Assembly: GCF_019511345.1 (NCBI RefSeq)
Contig: NZ_JAEUAK010000002.1
Span: forward strand, 248,001-312,000
DNA: 64,000 bases
Direction: 5' to 3'
Source of the DNA: Rhizobium mesosinicum
GTDB taxonomy: Bacteria > Pseudomonadota > Alphaproteobacteria > Rhizobiales > Rhizobiaceae
This document shows, one piece after another, positions 17,136 through 26,140 of this stretch (the stretch's first letter is position 1; each line of letters starts with the position of its first letter). Below the pieces are notes generated by a model that was not told the DNA's origin, made no database searches, and worked only from the letters and a program-made list of their open reading frames with translations. The position numbers were made by a program, and so were the translations under genes.

Positions 17136-17693
17136 TTAGTGAATGCTGGGGAAGTGGCTGGTAATCCCGGAACCTGTGGCGTCCTGGCAGCATTGGTGCA
17201 ATGCCTTTTCGAGGACCTTTGCCATCTCCCATTGCTTCGCGTTACGCGCAATTTCGTAGGCCTGAAAGCAATGCCAGAACATGTTTTCCTGCGCTGAGCG
17301 CCGATCGATTCTCGGGCAGATAATCCCCGCATAATGAGAGGGTGTTCCGCTGGCATCACGAAAGCACCGCCCGAAAGCGGCAACTTCCACGCTCGTGCCA
17401 TCAGGCCTGATAACACGATAATCCTGCTGATAGGCGCCACCCGTCACGATCGCTTCATGGATCGCTCGCGCAATCTTCGCTTTGTCTTTCGGGTCGATCC
17501 TGTCCAGGAAACTGGTAATCGGCTGGCCACTTTCCAACTGCCGAGCTTCAAAACCAAGGAGGGCAGCGACGGCGGCATCCGCGTAGATGGTATCGGTACC
17601 CAGGACCCAGCTGAAAATACCGGCATCCGGTACACTGAGACTCTTGTCAACCAAGATCTCGTCCTTCGTGGTGGTATCCAAGCCTGCCTCCAT
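17136..17693 (-). CDS. stand-alone PAS domain protein
   Basis: A 185-residue cytoplasmic protein with a PAS/PAC fold at about residues 22-130: the core VPDAGIFSWVLGTDTIYAD, the F-helix region ARQLESG, and the PAC strand YRVIRPDGTSVEV followed by FRDASGTPSHYAGII. The C-terminal about 50 residues are helical. There is no output domain, so it may be a sensor that works through a partner, as in several small rhizobial PAS proteins. The ATG at 17693 lacks a clear ribosome binding site. A TTG four codons later (17681) has GGAGG five bases upstream and may be the true start. Confidence 0.75.
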   Translation of the reverse strand: MEAGLDTTTKDEILVDKSLSVPDAGIFSWVLGTDTIYADAAVAALLGFEARQLESGQPITSFLDRIDPKDKAKIARAIHEAIVTGGAYQQDYRVIRPDGTSVEVAAFGRCFRDASGTPSHYAGIICPRIDRRSAQENMFWHCFQAYEIARNAKQWEMAKVLEKALHQCCQDATGSGITSHFPSIH

Positions 17694-17901
17694 CAGTGAG
17701 CTGTGGATGTATTCGCACCCACTATCTCATCCTGAGGTTGAAGCCGCCATCCCAAGAAATTAGGATATATGAGTATTCGAGCAGCCCTCTTGGCCGATCA
17801 TTGCGGCGAGCCGATGGACAATCTGCCCGCCTCCGAGCCGGAAATGTGGGGAGTGCCAAGTCGGCGGCTATGGCCTTTGGGAAACCGCGCCGCCTCACCG
17901 A

Positions 17902-20115
17902 TTACGCAGCCTTGTCGGCAGCCGGATAGGGATCAAAACGGCCGTAGAAGGTCTCGCCCTTGGCCGCCATGTCTTTCAGCAGCGGCGTCGGCTTGAAATG
18001 ATCGCCGTAGCTGGAAGCCAGCTTTTCGGCGAGGTCCACGAAAGCCTTCACGCCCATGCCGTCGACATAGCTCAGCGCACCGCCGGTATAGGGCGCAAAG
18101 CCGAAGCCGAGGATGGAGCCGACATCGGCTTCGCGCGGGTCGGTGACAATACCCTCTTCCATGGTGCGGGCGGCTTCGAGAGCGATCGTGACCAGGAAGC
18201 GCTGTTTCAGGGTGTTGACGTCGATTTCGTCGGCCGGTTTCTGCGGATAGAGGGTCTTCAGCTCCGGCCAGAGGAATTTCTTGGCGGGCTTGGCCGGATA
18301 TTCATAGAAACCCTTGCCGTTCTTGCGGCCACGGCGGTCGAGCTCGTCCACCAGCTTATTGATGAGCGCAAGGTGGCGTTCGTCGACAGCCTTGGGGCCG
18401 AGATCGGCAACCGTTGCCTTGAGGATCTTCTGGGAAAGGTCGATCGCCACCTCATCGTTCAGCGACAGCGGGCCGACCGGCATGCCGGCCATCTTGGCGG
18501 CATTTTCTATCATCGCCGCCGGCACGCCTTCGATCAGCATGTCGTAGGCTTCGTGGATATAGCGGAAGACGCAGCGGTTGACGAAGAAGCCTCTGGTATC
18601 GTTGACGACGATCGGTGTTTTCTTGATCGCAGCGACGTAGTCCAGGGCCACGGCGAGCGCACGTTCACCGGTATTCTTGCCGAGGATGACCTCCGTCAGC
18701 ATCATCTTTTCGACCGGCGAAAAGAAATGCACGCCGATAAACTGATCCGGGCGCTTTGAATTTTCCGCAAGCCCCGTAATCGGCAGGGTCGAAGTGTTGG
18801 AGGCGAAGATGGTCGTTTCCGGGATGACGGCTTCGACTTGCTCAATGACCGCCTTCTTGACGGCGCGATCCTCGAAGACCGCTTCGATGACGAGATCGGC
18901 ATCCTTGAGATCAGCATAATCTGCAGATGGGGTGATACGGGCGAGAAGGGCGGCACCTTCCTCCTGTGTAAGACGGCCCTTACCGATGGAATCCTTGACG
19001 AGGCCTTCGCCGACGCCCCTGCCTTTCGTAGCAGCCTCGATATCGCGGTCGATCAGCACGACCTCGAAACCGGTAGCCGCCGTGACATAGGCGATCGAGG
19101 CGCCCATGAAGCCCGCGCCGACGACGCCAATCTTTTTCAGCTCGGTCTTTGGCACACCGGCAGGGCGGCGGGCGCCTTTTCCGAGTTCCTGCATGGAGAT
19201 GAAGAGCGAGCGGATCATCGAGAAGGCTTCGGTCGTCTGCAGCACCTGCGTGAAATAGCGCTGCTCGATCTTCAGCGCGGTGTCGAAGGGAACCTGCAGG
19301 CCTTCATAGACGCATTTCAGGATGGCGAGCGCGCCGGGATAGTTACCTGATGTTTCGCGGCGCAGGATGGCGGGAGCTGCCGGCCAAAGCTGCGCAGCAG
19401 CGGGTGTCCAGATGCCGCCGCCCGGCACCTTGAAGCCTTTTTCGTCCCAGGGGGCGACAGGCTTCAGTCCGTCCTTGATCATCTGCTTGGCCGCCGGGAT
19501 CAGCTGATCCGGCTCGACCACCTGATGGACGAGGTTCATGGCCTTGGCCCGCGAAGCGTTCAGCGACTGGCCCGTCGTCATCATCTGCAGGGCGGACTGG
19601 GCATCGGTCAGGCGCGAGATGCGCTGCGTGCCGCCGGCGCCTGGGAAGATCCCGACCTTGACTTCCGGCAGGGCAATCTTGACGCTCTTGGCATTGGAAG
19701 CGACGCGGCCGTGGCAGGCGAGCGACATTTCCAGCGCACCGCCCATGCACGTGCCGTTGATGGCGGAGACCCAGGGCTTGCCGCAGGTTTCGAGCTTGCG
19801 GAACAGGCCGGTCATGCGGCCGACCAGATCGAAGAGTTTCTGTGCCGCACCGTCAGGATCTGCGGCTTTCTCCTGCTGATAGAGCGTGAACATGGACTTG
19901 ATCATCGACAGATCAGCGCCCCCGGAAAAGGAGGGCTTGCCCGAGGTGATGACCACGCCCTTGACGGCGCTGTCGGTGACGGTCGCATCGATGATGGCGT
20001 CGAGTTCGTTCATCACCTCTTCGGTGAAGACGTTCATCGACTTGCCGGGCATGTCCCAGGTGACCAGGGCAATACCATCCGCATCGGTCTCGACGGTGAA
20101 GTTGGTGTAGCTCAT
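17902..20115 (-). CDS. fadJ: FadB/FadJ-type 3-hydroxyacyl-CoA dehydrogenase / enoyl-CoA hydratase
   Basis: A 737-residue bifunctional beta-oxidation enzyme. Residues 1 to about 300 are an enoyl-CoA hydratase domain (SGGADLSM, INGTCMGGALEMSLACH, FPGAGGTQRI). The dehydrogenase domain starts with a Rossmann NAD site (IGVVGAGFMGASIA, about 334-347). GVHFFSPVEKMMLTEVI and NDTRGFFVNRC follow, then two C-terminal dehydrogenase repeats. It hydrates trans-2-enoyl-CoA and oxidises the L-3-hydroxyacyl-CoA. GGGAGAG precedes the ATG. The gene is the last of a minus-strand run: acyl-CoA dehydrogenase, thiolase, then this one 12 bases after the thiolase. fadB and fadJ cannot be distinguished safely. Confidence 0.92.
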   Translation of the reverse strand: MSYTNFTVETDADGIALVTWDMPGKSMNVFTEEVMNELDAIIDATVTDSAVKGVVITSGKPSFSGGADLSMIKSMFTLYQQEKAADPDGAAQKLFDLVGRMTGLFRKLETCGKPWVSAINGTCMGGALEMSLACHGRVASNAKSVKIALPEVKVGIFPGAGGTQRISRLTDAQSALQMMTTGQSLNASRAKAMNLVHQVVEPDQLIPAAKQMIKDGLKPVAPWDEKGFKVPGGGIWTPAAAQLWPAAPAILRRETSGNYPGALAILKCVYEGLQVPFDTALKIEQRYFTQVLQTTEAFSMIRSLFISMQELGKGARRPAGVPKTELKKIGVVGAGFMGASIAYVTAATGFEVVLIDRDIEAATKGRGVGEGLVKDSIGKGRLTQEEGAALLARITPSADYADLKDADLVIEAVFEDRAVKKAVIEQVEAVIPETTIFASNTSTLPITGLAENSKRPDQFIGVHFFSPVEKMMLTEVILGKNTGERALAVALDYVAAIKKTPIVVNDTRGFFVNRCVFRYIHEAYDMLIEGVPAAMIENAAKMAGMPVGPLSLNDEVAIDLSQKILKATVADLGPKAVDERHLALINKLVDELDRRGRKNGKGFYEYPAKPAKKFLWPELKTLYPQKPADEIDVNTLKQRFLVTIALEAARTMEEGIVTDPREADVGSILGFGFAPYTGGALSYVDGMGVKAFVDLAEKLASSYGDHFKPTPLLKDMAAKGETFYGRFDPYPAADKAA

Positions 20116-20127
20116 CGTCTCTCTCCC

Positions 20128-21336
20128 TTAGACGCGTTCGATGACGGTTGCCGTGCCCATGCCGGCCCCGATGCAGAGGGTGACCAGTGCGGTGTTGAGG
20201 TCGCGGCGTTCCAGCTCGTCCAGCACGGTGCCGAGGATCATGGCGCCGGTGGCGCCGAGTGGATGACCCATGGCGATCGCACCGCCATTGACGTTGATCC
20301 GGTCGTGCGCGATGTCGAAAGCCTGCATGTAGCGTAGCACCACGGCGGCGAAGGCTTCGTTCAATTCGAAGAGGTCGATATCGGCAAGCGTCATGCCCGT
20401 GCGCTTCAAGAGCTTTTCGGTGACATCAACGGGGCCGGTCAGCATCAGGGCCGGGTCGGAGCCGATATTGGCGAAGGCCTTGATGCGGGCACGGGGCTTC
20501 AGGCCCATGCTCTCCCCGCCGGCCGTGGAGCCGAGGAGGACGGCCGCGGCGCCGTCGACGATCCCGGAGGAATTACCGGCGTGGTGGACATAATTGACGC
20601 GCTCGATTTCCGGATGGGCCTGAATGGCGACGGCTTCGAAGCCGCCCATTTCGCCGGGCATCTGGAAGGAAGGATTGAGGGAGGCGAGCGCCTGCATGTC
20701 CGTGCCGGGGCGCATGTGTTCGTCATGAGCAAGGATGGTCAGGCCGTTCTGATCCTTGATCGGGATGACGGAATTCTTGAACCAGCCATTGTTCCAGGCA
20801 TTCGCTGCGCGCTTCTGGCTTTCGACGGCATAGGCATCGACGTCGTCGCGGGAGAAGCCGTATTTGGTGGCGATGAGATCGGCCGACACGCCCTGCGGCA
20901 TGAAATAGGCCGGGAAGTTGACGGAGGGGTCCATGAACCAGGCGCCACCGGACATGCCGAGGCCGACGCGGGACATGCTTTCGACGCCACCGGCGATGAC
21001 GATATCGTCGGCGCCCTGCGCGATCTTGCCGGCGCCGAAGTTCACCGCGTCGAGGCCGGAGGCGCAGAAGCGGGAGATCTGCATGCCGGGCGCCCTGGTC
21101 GAATAACCGGCTTCGAAAGCGGCGGCCTTGGGGATGACGGCGCCGGCATCCATAACCGGATCGACGCAGCCCATGATGATGTCGTCGACCGTTTCGGTGT
21201 TGAGACCGTTGCGGTCGCGGATCGCCTCCAACGTCTTTGCCGCAAGGCGCACGGAGGGCACTTCGTGGAGCGCGCCGTCCTTCTTGCCGCGGCCGCGGGG
21301 CGTGCGGACGTGATCGTAAATGAAAACCTCGGTCAT
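20128..21336 (-). CDS. fadA: acetyl-CoA C-acyltransferase (thiolase)
   Basis: The 402-residue thiolase begins at ATG 21336, which has AGGGAG upstream; the longer open frame to 21762 is not supported. Catalytic residues are visible: the nucleophilic Cys91 in [11 protein letters not shown], the His in [14 protein letters not shown], and the second Cys in LCIGAGMGT. It performs the last, thiolytic step of beta-oxidation. The order acyl-CoA dehydrogenase - thiolase - FadB/J type, with short gaps on one strand, makes a full beta-oxidation cycle in one operon. Acetoacetyl-CoA thiolase activity is possible as well. Confidence 0.93.
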   Translation of the reverse strand: MTEVFIYDHVRTPRGRGKKDGALHEVPSVRLAAKTLEAIRDRNGLNTETVDDIIMGCVDPVMDAGAVIPKAAAFEAGYSTRAPGMQISRFCASGLDAVNFGAGKIAQGADDIVIAGGVESMSRVGLGMSGGAWFMDPSVNFPAYFMPQGVSADLIATKYGFSRDDVDAYAVESQKRAANAWNNGWFKNSVIPIKDQNGLTILAHDEHMRPGTDMQALASLNPSFQMPGEMGGFEAVAIQAHPEIERVNYVHHAGNSSGIVDGAAAVLLGSTAGGESMGLKPRARIKAFANIGSDPALMLTGPVDVTEKLLKRTGMTLADIDLFELNEAFAAVVLRYMQAFDIAHDRINVNGGAIAMGHPLGATGAMILGTVLDELERRDLNTALVTLCIGAGMGTATVIERV

Positions 21337-21418
21337 TGTCTCATCTCCCTGGCGGCGCAGACGCGCCGGTGAATTTTGCTCGTTAGCAAGGCCGAAGTGG
21401 AAAAACCTGCGTCTGCGG

Positions 21419-21471
21419 CCCCCCTCATCCGGCCCTTCGGGCCACCTTCTCCCCGGTGGGGAGAAGGGGAG
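21419..21471. repeat. BIME/REP-like double hairpin between operon genes
   Basis: Two adjacent inverted repeats lie in the 140-base gap between thiolase and acyl-CoA dehydrogenase. GGCCC (21431-21435) pairs with GGGCC (21439-21443). CCTTCTCCCC (21445-21454) pairs perfectly with GGGGAGAAGG (21458-21467) across a 3-base loop. The consensus (CCCCTCATCCGG..., CTTCTCCCC) is of a type seen between genes in many alphaproteobacteria. Transcribed, it forms strong hairpins inside an operon and may stabilise or partly terminate the transcript. Confidence 0.7.
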
Positions 21472-21476
21472 ACCGC

Positions 21477-23267
21477 TCAAAACGCTTCGGCGGCCAGTTC
21501 CATCATCGTGTCGGCGCCGGTCTCGATGCGGGCCTTGCGCAATGCTGTTTCGGGCATGATGCGCTCCATGAAGAATTTCGCGGTGATCAGCTTGTTCTTC
21601 AGATAATCCTCGCGTGCGTCGCCCGCTGCAAGGCGCTCGTTGGCGGCTTTCGCCATGCGCGCCCACATATAGCCGAGAACGACGAGGCCGAAGAGGTGCA
21701 TGTAATCGGTGGAGCCGGCACCGGCATTGTCGGGTTTTGCCATGGCATTCTGCATGAACCACATGGTCGCGCCCTGAACATCGTTCAAGCCCTTCTTCAG
21801 GTGCTTGGTGAAGAAGCTGAGCTGCTCGTCATTGCGGTTTTCCTCGCAGAAATCACCGATCTCCTTGAAGAGCGCCATGGCGGCGCGACCACCATTCAGT
21901 GCCAATTTGCGGCCGACGAGATCAAGCGCCTGGATGCCGTTTGCGCCTTCGTAGATCATGGCGATGCGGGCATCGCGCACATACTGGCTCATGCCGTGCT
22001 CTTCGATATAGCCGTGACCGCCGAAGACCTGCTGGGCCATGACGGCATGATCGAAACCCTTGTCGGTCATCACGCCCTTCAGGATCGGGGTGACGAGGCC
22101 GAGAATATCGTCGGCGGTCTGGCGCTCGTTGCTATCGCTGGCGCGGTGGGCGATATCGGATTTCAGCGCGGTCCAGAGCAGGAAGGCGCGGCCGGCCTCG
22201 TTGAAGGCGCGGATGGTCATCAGCGAGCGGCGGATATCGGGATGGACGATGATCGGATCGGCCTTCTTGTCTGGCGCCTTCACACCGGACAGCGAGCGGC
22301 CCTGGATGCGGTCACGGGCGTAATTGGCGGCGTTCTGATAGGCGATCTCGGAAATGGCAATGCCCTGCAGGCCGACCATCAGGCGGGCCTCGTTCATCAT
22401 CACGAACATGGCATTGAGGCCGCGGTTTTCCGCGCCGATCAGATAGCCGGTCGCCTCGTCGTAGTTCATGACGCAGGTGGCGTTGCCGTGGATGCCCATC
22501 TTGTGTTCGATGGCACCGCAGGAGACCGTGTTGCGGGCGCCCGGCGCGCCGTCCTTGACGAGGAATTTCGGAACGATGAAGAGCGAGATGCCCTTGGTGC
22601 CCTCTGGCGCGCCTTCGATGCGGGCCAGCACCAAGTGGATGATGTTGTCGGCCAGGTCATGCTCGCCGGCGGAGATGAATATCTTCTGACCTGATATCTT
22701 GTAGCTGCCATCAGCCTGCGGCACTGCCTTGGTGCGCAGCATGCCGAGATCGGTGCCGCAATGCGGCTCGGTGAGGTTCATGGTGCCGGACCAGCTGCCG
22801 TCCACCATCTTCGGCAGGTAGGTGCTCTTCTGCTCGTCGGTGCCGTGGACGAGGATCGCAGCGATAGCGCCCTGCGTCAGACCCGGATACATCATCAGCG
22901 ACATGTTGGCCGCCGAGGTATATTCGCCAACGGCAGCGTGCAGCGTGTAGGGCAAGCCCTGGCCGCCGAACTCCTCCGGCACGGCAAGGCCGATCCAGCC
23001 GCCGTCGCGATAGGCCTGATAGGCCTCTCTGAAACCCTTCGGCGTGGCGACCGTGCCATCGTCGCGGCGCAGGCAGCCTTCCTGATCCCCGGAATAATTG
23101 AGGGGGAACAGGACCTCCTCGGCCACCTTCGCCGCCTCGCCCAGGATGGCTTCCACCATATCAGGCGTGGCATCGGCAAAACCCGGGAGATTGTTATAGC
23201 GCTCGAGACCCAGCACGTCGTTCAGCACGAAGAGCGTGTCGTTCACCGGGGCCTTGTAGACTGGCAT
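21477..23267 (-). CDS. acyl-CoA dehydrogenase (long FadE-like/AcdA type)
   Basis: A 596-residue FAD enzyme that introduces the first double bond in fatty acyl-CoA. It belongs to the long acyl-CoA dehydrogenase group with N- and C-terminal extensions. The FAD/substrate segments are [19 protein letters not shown] and [14 protein letters not shown], and the C-terminal region has [20 protein letters not shown] followed by [27 protein letters not shown] lies before the ATG. It is the first gene of the fad operon, behind a perfect 9+9 palindrome at 23330-23351. Confidence 0.93.
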   Translation of the reverse strand: MPVYKAPVNDTLFVLNDVLGLERYNNLPGFADATPDMVEAILGEAAKVAEEVLFPLNYSGDQEGCLRRDDGTVATPKGFREAYQAYRDGGWIGLAVPEEFGGQGLPYTLHAAVGEYTSAANMSLMMYPGLTQGAIAAILVHGTDEQKSTYLPKMVDGSWSGTMNLTEPHCGTDLGMLRTKAVPQADGSYKISGQKIFISAGEHDLADNIIHLVLARIEGAPEGTKGISLFIVPKFLVKDGAPGARNTVSCGAIEHKMGIHGNATCVMNYDEATGYLIGAENRGLNAMFVMMNEARLMVGLQGIAISEIAYQNAANYARDRIQGRSLSGVKAPDKKADPIIVHPDIRRSLMTIRAFNEAGRAFLLWTALKSDIAHRASDSNERQTADDILGLVTPILKGVMTDKGFDHAVMAQQVFGGHGYIEEHGMSQYVRDARIAMIYEGANGIQALDLVGRKLALNGGRAAMALFKEIGDFCEENRNDEQLSFFTKHLKKGLNDVQGATMWFMQNAMAKPDNAGAGSTDYMHLFGLVVLGYMWARMAKAANERLAAGDAREDYLKNKLITAKFFMERIMPETALRKARIETGADTMMELAAEAF

Positions 23268-23329
23268 CGTTCGAATTCCTCCAATTCGGCAACCGGATCA
23301 CTCCGGCCTCGAGACTCTCTTACAAAATA

Positions 23330-23351
23330 TTGACGTTTGCGTAAACGTCAA
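23330..23351. promoter_or_regulatory. operator-like perfect palindrome upstream of the beta-oxidation operon
   Basis: TTGACGTTT (23330-23338) and AAACGTCAA (23343-23351) are perfect inverted repeats around GCGT, 63 bases upstream of the acyl-CoA dehydrogenase start. The size and symmetry are those of a dimeric repressor site. Sites with similar ACGTTxACGT-like cores have been described for regulators of fatty-acid and branched-chain catabolism in proteobacteria (LiuR/PsrA-type), but which one binds here is inference. No regulator gene is adjacent. Confidence 0.6.
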
Positions 23352-23471
23352 ATTCTGCCTGTGTGCGATTTTATGAACCGGTGCGAAGAGCATCGGAATA
23401 GTCCGTTGCTTCTCCGGCTAAGCGCGCTACACTTCTTATGCGACTTTAGAAAAGCCTGGGAGGAGCTGTTC

Positions 23472-23861
23472 ATGAAGAGAGCGTGGCCCGCGGAGTTCAA
23501 TTCCGTTTTCGATACGGCCGAGGAAGTGACCATCGAGCCCATAACAGTCGAGCCGGTCAACGGCGAGAGACTGGTTGCGCATGATGAGCCGCCGGCTCCG
23601 CGCAAAGCTCTGAGGGTGCGCATCCCTATGGAAACCTATGAACGCATCTGGCCGCTCGCCGAAATGCGCTTCCGGCCGGCGGAAGGCCCCTATGCGGGCA
23701 AAGCGGTAACGCTGATCGCCACCAACCCGCACTATCACCCCTGGCATCCAGCCGATGGCGGCAGCGAGGAGAAAGTCAGCGACAGCGGACGGCATTACAA
23801 GATCGATTATTTGATCGTGCATTTCCTGCTCGACGACGTGCGCGAACCGGTGGCCGCTTGA
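23472..23861 (+). CDS. conserved hypothetical protein (129 aa)
   Basis: The ATG at 23472 has GGAGGAG six bases upstream. The product is a soluble, acidic 129-residue protein with no signal peptide or membrane segment. The N-terminus (MKRAWPAEFNSVF) is followed by a run of short beta-like segments (VTIEPITVEPV) and a Pro-rich linker. The C-terminal half carries a compact segment with His/Pro/Trp (NPHYHPWHPADGG). I do not recognise a family. It is divergent from the fad operon and 77 bases upstream of the Tag-like gene on the same strand. Confidence 0.6.
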   Translation: MKRAWPAEFNSVFDTAEEVTIEPITVEPVNGERLVAHDEPPAPRKALRVRIPMETYERIWPLAEMRFRPAEGPYAGKAVTLIATNPHYHPWHPADGGSEEKVSDSGRHYKIDYLIVHFLLDDVREPVAA

Positions 23862-23938
23862 GCATCGACCAGGCGGCTTGAGACACAACGGCTCCCGGAA
23901 TAGGCTTGCACCAGCAACGTCCATTCGGGAGCCAAGCT

Positions 23939-24622
23939 TTGAGCGATTTCGACATCATCCGCCGGCGCGCCGAGCAAAGAAAAGGCGGAGCCGATGCGCT
24001 GAATGCGATGCTGCCGGCCATGCCTGACCATGAGGCGCTGCGCGCTCTGCCGGACGATCGCATTCTTTCGCAGATGACGCGGCGGATCTTCTACAGTGGC
24101 TTCGTACACAAAGTCATCGACAACAAATGGCCGGGCTTCGAAGAAGCGTTCGACGGCTTCGACCCTGCCGCCCTCAATATAGCTCCCGACGAATACTGGC
24201 ATGATCTGACCAGCGACGACCGCATCGTCAGGAACGGCGCGAAGATCATGTCGGTACGCGCCAATGCCGCCTTCGTGCGGGAGCTTGCGAATGAGGCCGG
24301 CAGCGCCGGCGCCTTCTTCGCCGATTGGCCGCCCGAGGACCATATCGGCCTGCTTGAGGTGCTCACCAAACGCGGCAGCCGACTGAGCGGCGGCACGGGA
24401 CAATATTTCCTGCGCGGCATCGGCCGCGACTGCTTCATCATGACGAGGGATGTGCTGGCCTGCCTGAGGGATGCGGGCGTGCCGCTTTCGCCATCCGGCA
24501 CCGGCAAGAAGGATCAGCAGCTGATCCAGCAGACGTTCAACCGCTGGGCTCAGGAAACGGGGCTGCCGCTCGCCTACCTCTCGCGCATCTGCGGGCTTTC
24601 GATCGACGCGCCCCGGGAGTGA
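23939..24622 (+). CDS. DNA-3-methyladenine glycosylase I-like protein
   Basis: A 227-residue protein of the Tag superfamily; TTG 23939 is chosen because GGGAG sits seven bases upstream, whereas the longer TTG start at 23906 has none. The helix-hairpin-helix part is recognisable in LTKRGSRLSGGTGQYFLRGIGRDCFIMTRDV, with the order of FDP-AAL and the helical core matching the Tag fold. The N-terminal Cys and the C-terminal His/Cys that bind zinc in E. coli Tag are not present. The family removes alkylated adenine from DNA, but with the zinc site absent the substrate is uncertain. Confidence 0.75.
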   Translation: MSDFDIIRRRAEQRKGGADALNAMLPAMPDHEALRALPDDRILSQMTRRIFYSGFVHKVIDNKWPGFEEAFDGFDPAALNIAPDEYWHDLTSDDRIVRNGAKIMSVRANAAFVRELANEAGSAGAFFADWPPEDHIGLLEVLTKRGSRLSGGTGQYFLRGIGRDCFIMTRDVLACLRDAGVPLSPSGTGKKDQQLIQQTFNRWAQETGLPLAYLSRICGLSIDAPRE

Positions 24623-24698
24623 AATATTTCCGGCCGGCGGTTTTTTGACAGGCTGCGACTGACTACTTCTCCGGAAGGTTCATCCGAAGGAGAAGATC

Positions 24699-25400
24699 AT
24701 GGTCGAGTTTCCCTATCGCAGCGCGCTTATTGTCGGTGCCGGTTCCGGCATCAGCGGCTCACTTGCCCGCAAGCTTGCAGAGCGCGGCGTCAAAGTGAGC
24801 CTTGCGGCGCGCAATATCGGCAAGCTCGGGCCTCTGCTCAATGAAACCGGGGCGAAGGCTTTTGCTACCGACGCTTCACAGGCCGCGGCGGTTTCTGCCC
24901 TCTTCGAGCGCGTCGATGCCGAAATCGGCGAGCCCGATATCGTCATCTATAATGCCAGCGGCCGGGTGCGCGGGCCGATTGCCGAACTCGATCCCGCAGA
25001 GGTGCAGCAGGCGATCGCCACCAGCGCCTTTGGTGGTTTCCTCGTCACACAACAGGCGGCAAGGCGGATGATCCCGCATAGGCGCGGTGCGATCCTGCTG
25101 ACGGGGGCTACGGCCAGCATCAAGGGCTTTGCGCAATCGGCGCCCTTTGCCATGGGTAAATTCGCGCTCCGCGGTCTGGCGCAGAGTGCGGCACGCGAGC
25201 TTGGGCCGTTCGGCATCCATGTTGCGCATTTCATTATCGACGGCGCCGTGCGCTCCGCCACGAGGCCGGATAGGGAAGACAAGCCCGACGGTACGCTTTC
25301 ACCCGATGCGATCGCGCAATCCTATATCGACGTGCTGCTGCAGCACCGCAGCGCCTGGTCGCAGGAGGTGGAGTTGCGGCCTTGGACGGAAAACTTCTGA
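24699..25400 (+). CDS. SDR family oxidoreductase with Phe at the catalytic Tyr position
   Basis: A 233-residue classical-type short-chain dehydrogenase/reductase fold. The nucleotide motif is GAGSGIS (13-19), the NAG-like motif is YNASG (84-88), and the active-site Ser is Ser140 (TGATAS). At the position of the catalytic Tyr in YxxxK there is Phe150-Ala-Met-Gly-Lys154, so the canonical proton donor is missing while the Lys is kept. Such Phe variants occur in one SDR clade, so decay is not implied. AAGGAG precedes the ATG. The VOC protein gene follows 89 bases downstream. Confidence 0.85.
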   Translation: MVEFPYRSALIVGAGSGISGSLARKLAERGVKVSLAARNIGKLGPLLNETGAKAFATDASQAAAVSALFERVDAEIGEPDIVIYNASGRVRGPIAELDPAEVQQAIATSAFGGFLVTQQAARRMIPHRRGAILLTGATASIKGFAQSAPFAMGKFALRGLAQSAARELGPFGIHVAHFIIDGAVRSATRPDREDKPDGTLSPDAIAQSYIDVLLQHRSAWSQEVELRPWTENF

Positions 25401-25489
25401 TTCAGCCGGTTTCGATAGAGCATACATGCTTTGCCGAACGTGCCGAAACCGGTAGGATCGGACCAGCTTCGACAGCCTGGGAGGGAACG

Positions 25490-25855
25490 ATGCTGCGTCT
25501 GGACCACGTGACGATCGATACACGCGATGCACCTGCCATGATCGCTTTTTTCGAGAACATTCTTGGCGTGAAGGAGGGCTATCGGCCGCCCTTTCCCTCG
25601 CGCGGTCACTGGCTTTATCTCGACGACAAGCCGGTGATCCATCTGAGCCTGACGGAGCGGGCTCACGATTTTCCGCCCGGCATCTTCAATCATGTGGCCT
25701 TCAGCCTCTTCGAGTTCGAACCGGCGCTCGCTCGCATCAAAGCCGGCGGCTATCGGTACGAATATCGCGACATTCCGGATACCGATCTCGGACAGGTGTT
25801 CATTTACGGGCCGGAGGGCGTGAAGATCGAGCTACAGTACAAGCGGCCGCTCTAA
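25490..25855 (+). CDS. VOC (glyoxalase/dioxygenase fold) protein
   Basis: A 121-residue vicinal-oxygen-chelate protein, starting at ATG 25490 after GGGAGGG. The beta-alpha-beta-beta-beta modules are seen: LDHVTIDTRDAPAMIAFFEN at the N-terminus with a metal-ligand His, then HLSLTERAH and FNHVAFSLFEFE in the second half, ending with FIYGPEGVKIELQY where the Glu is a likely ligand. Substrate unknown. It may form an operon with the SDR gene upstream. Confidence 0.85.
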   Translation: MLRLDHVTIDTRDAPAMIAFFENILGVKEGYRPPFPSRGHWLYLDDKPVIHLSLTERAHDFPPGIFNHVAFSLFEFEPALARIKAGGYRYEYRDIPDTDLGQVFIYGPEGVKIELQYKRPL

Positions 25856-25914
25856 AGGTTTCGGCGCCTGGAACGGGCTCGAAAAAGGCAAAAGTTAAAA
25901 AATTCTCATCCGGG

Positions 25915-25929
25915 TTAACGAGTTCTTTA
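25915..25929. promoter_or_regulatory. possible CtrA-like box upstream of podJ
   Basis: TTAA (25915-25918), seven bases, then TTTA (25926-25929) is a one-mismatch version of the CtrA consensus TTAA-N7-TTAA. podJ is cell-cycle controlled in Caulobacter. The site is 212 bases before the start codon and the match is weak. The rest of the 285-base gap 25856-26140 shows no gene. Confidence 0.22.
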
Positions 25930-26140
25930 CCACGTTTCGTAAAAGGTGCGCGGTGAGCATTGGCGATCTGCATTCCTTTTCTTTGTCTCGCGTTTCAGGA
26001 ATGTCGCCGAAAGACTATCCAGCCTGAGGAAAGTCTAATTGACTATTTCCTTATGGATGGCGCTCTCCGATGTGTGCTCCGGTATGCTTCGGAAAAGGCA
26101 ATGATCGAGCCCAGACCGGGCAATCGAAGCGAGCAAGAAC

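Noticed and set aside
17769..17996. 75-residue plus-strand frame in the gap before the fadJ-type gene
   Set aside because: Its second half is antisense to the end of the fadJ-type gene and the first half has no family match. I do not see a gene in 17694-17901.
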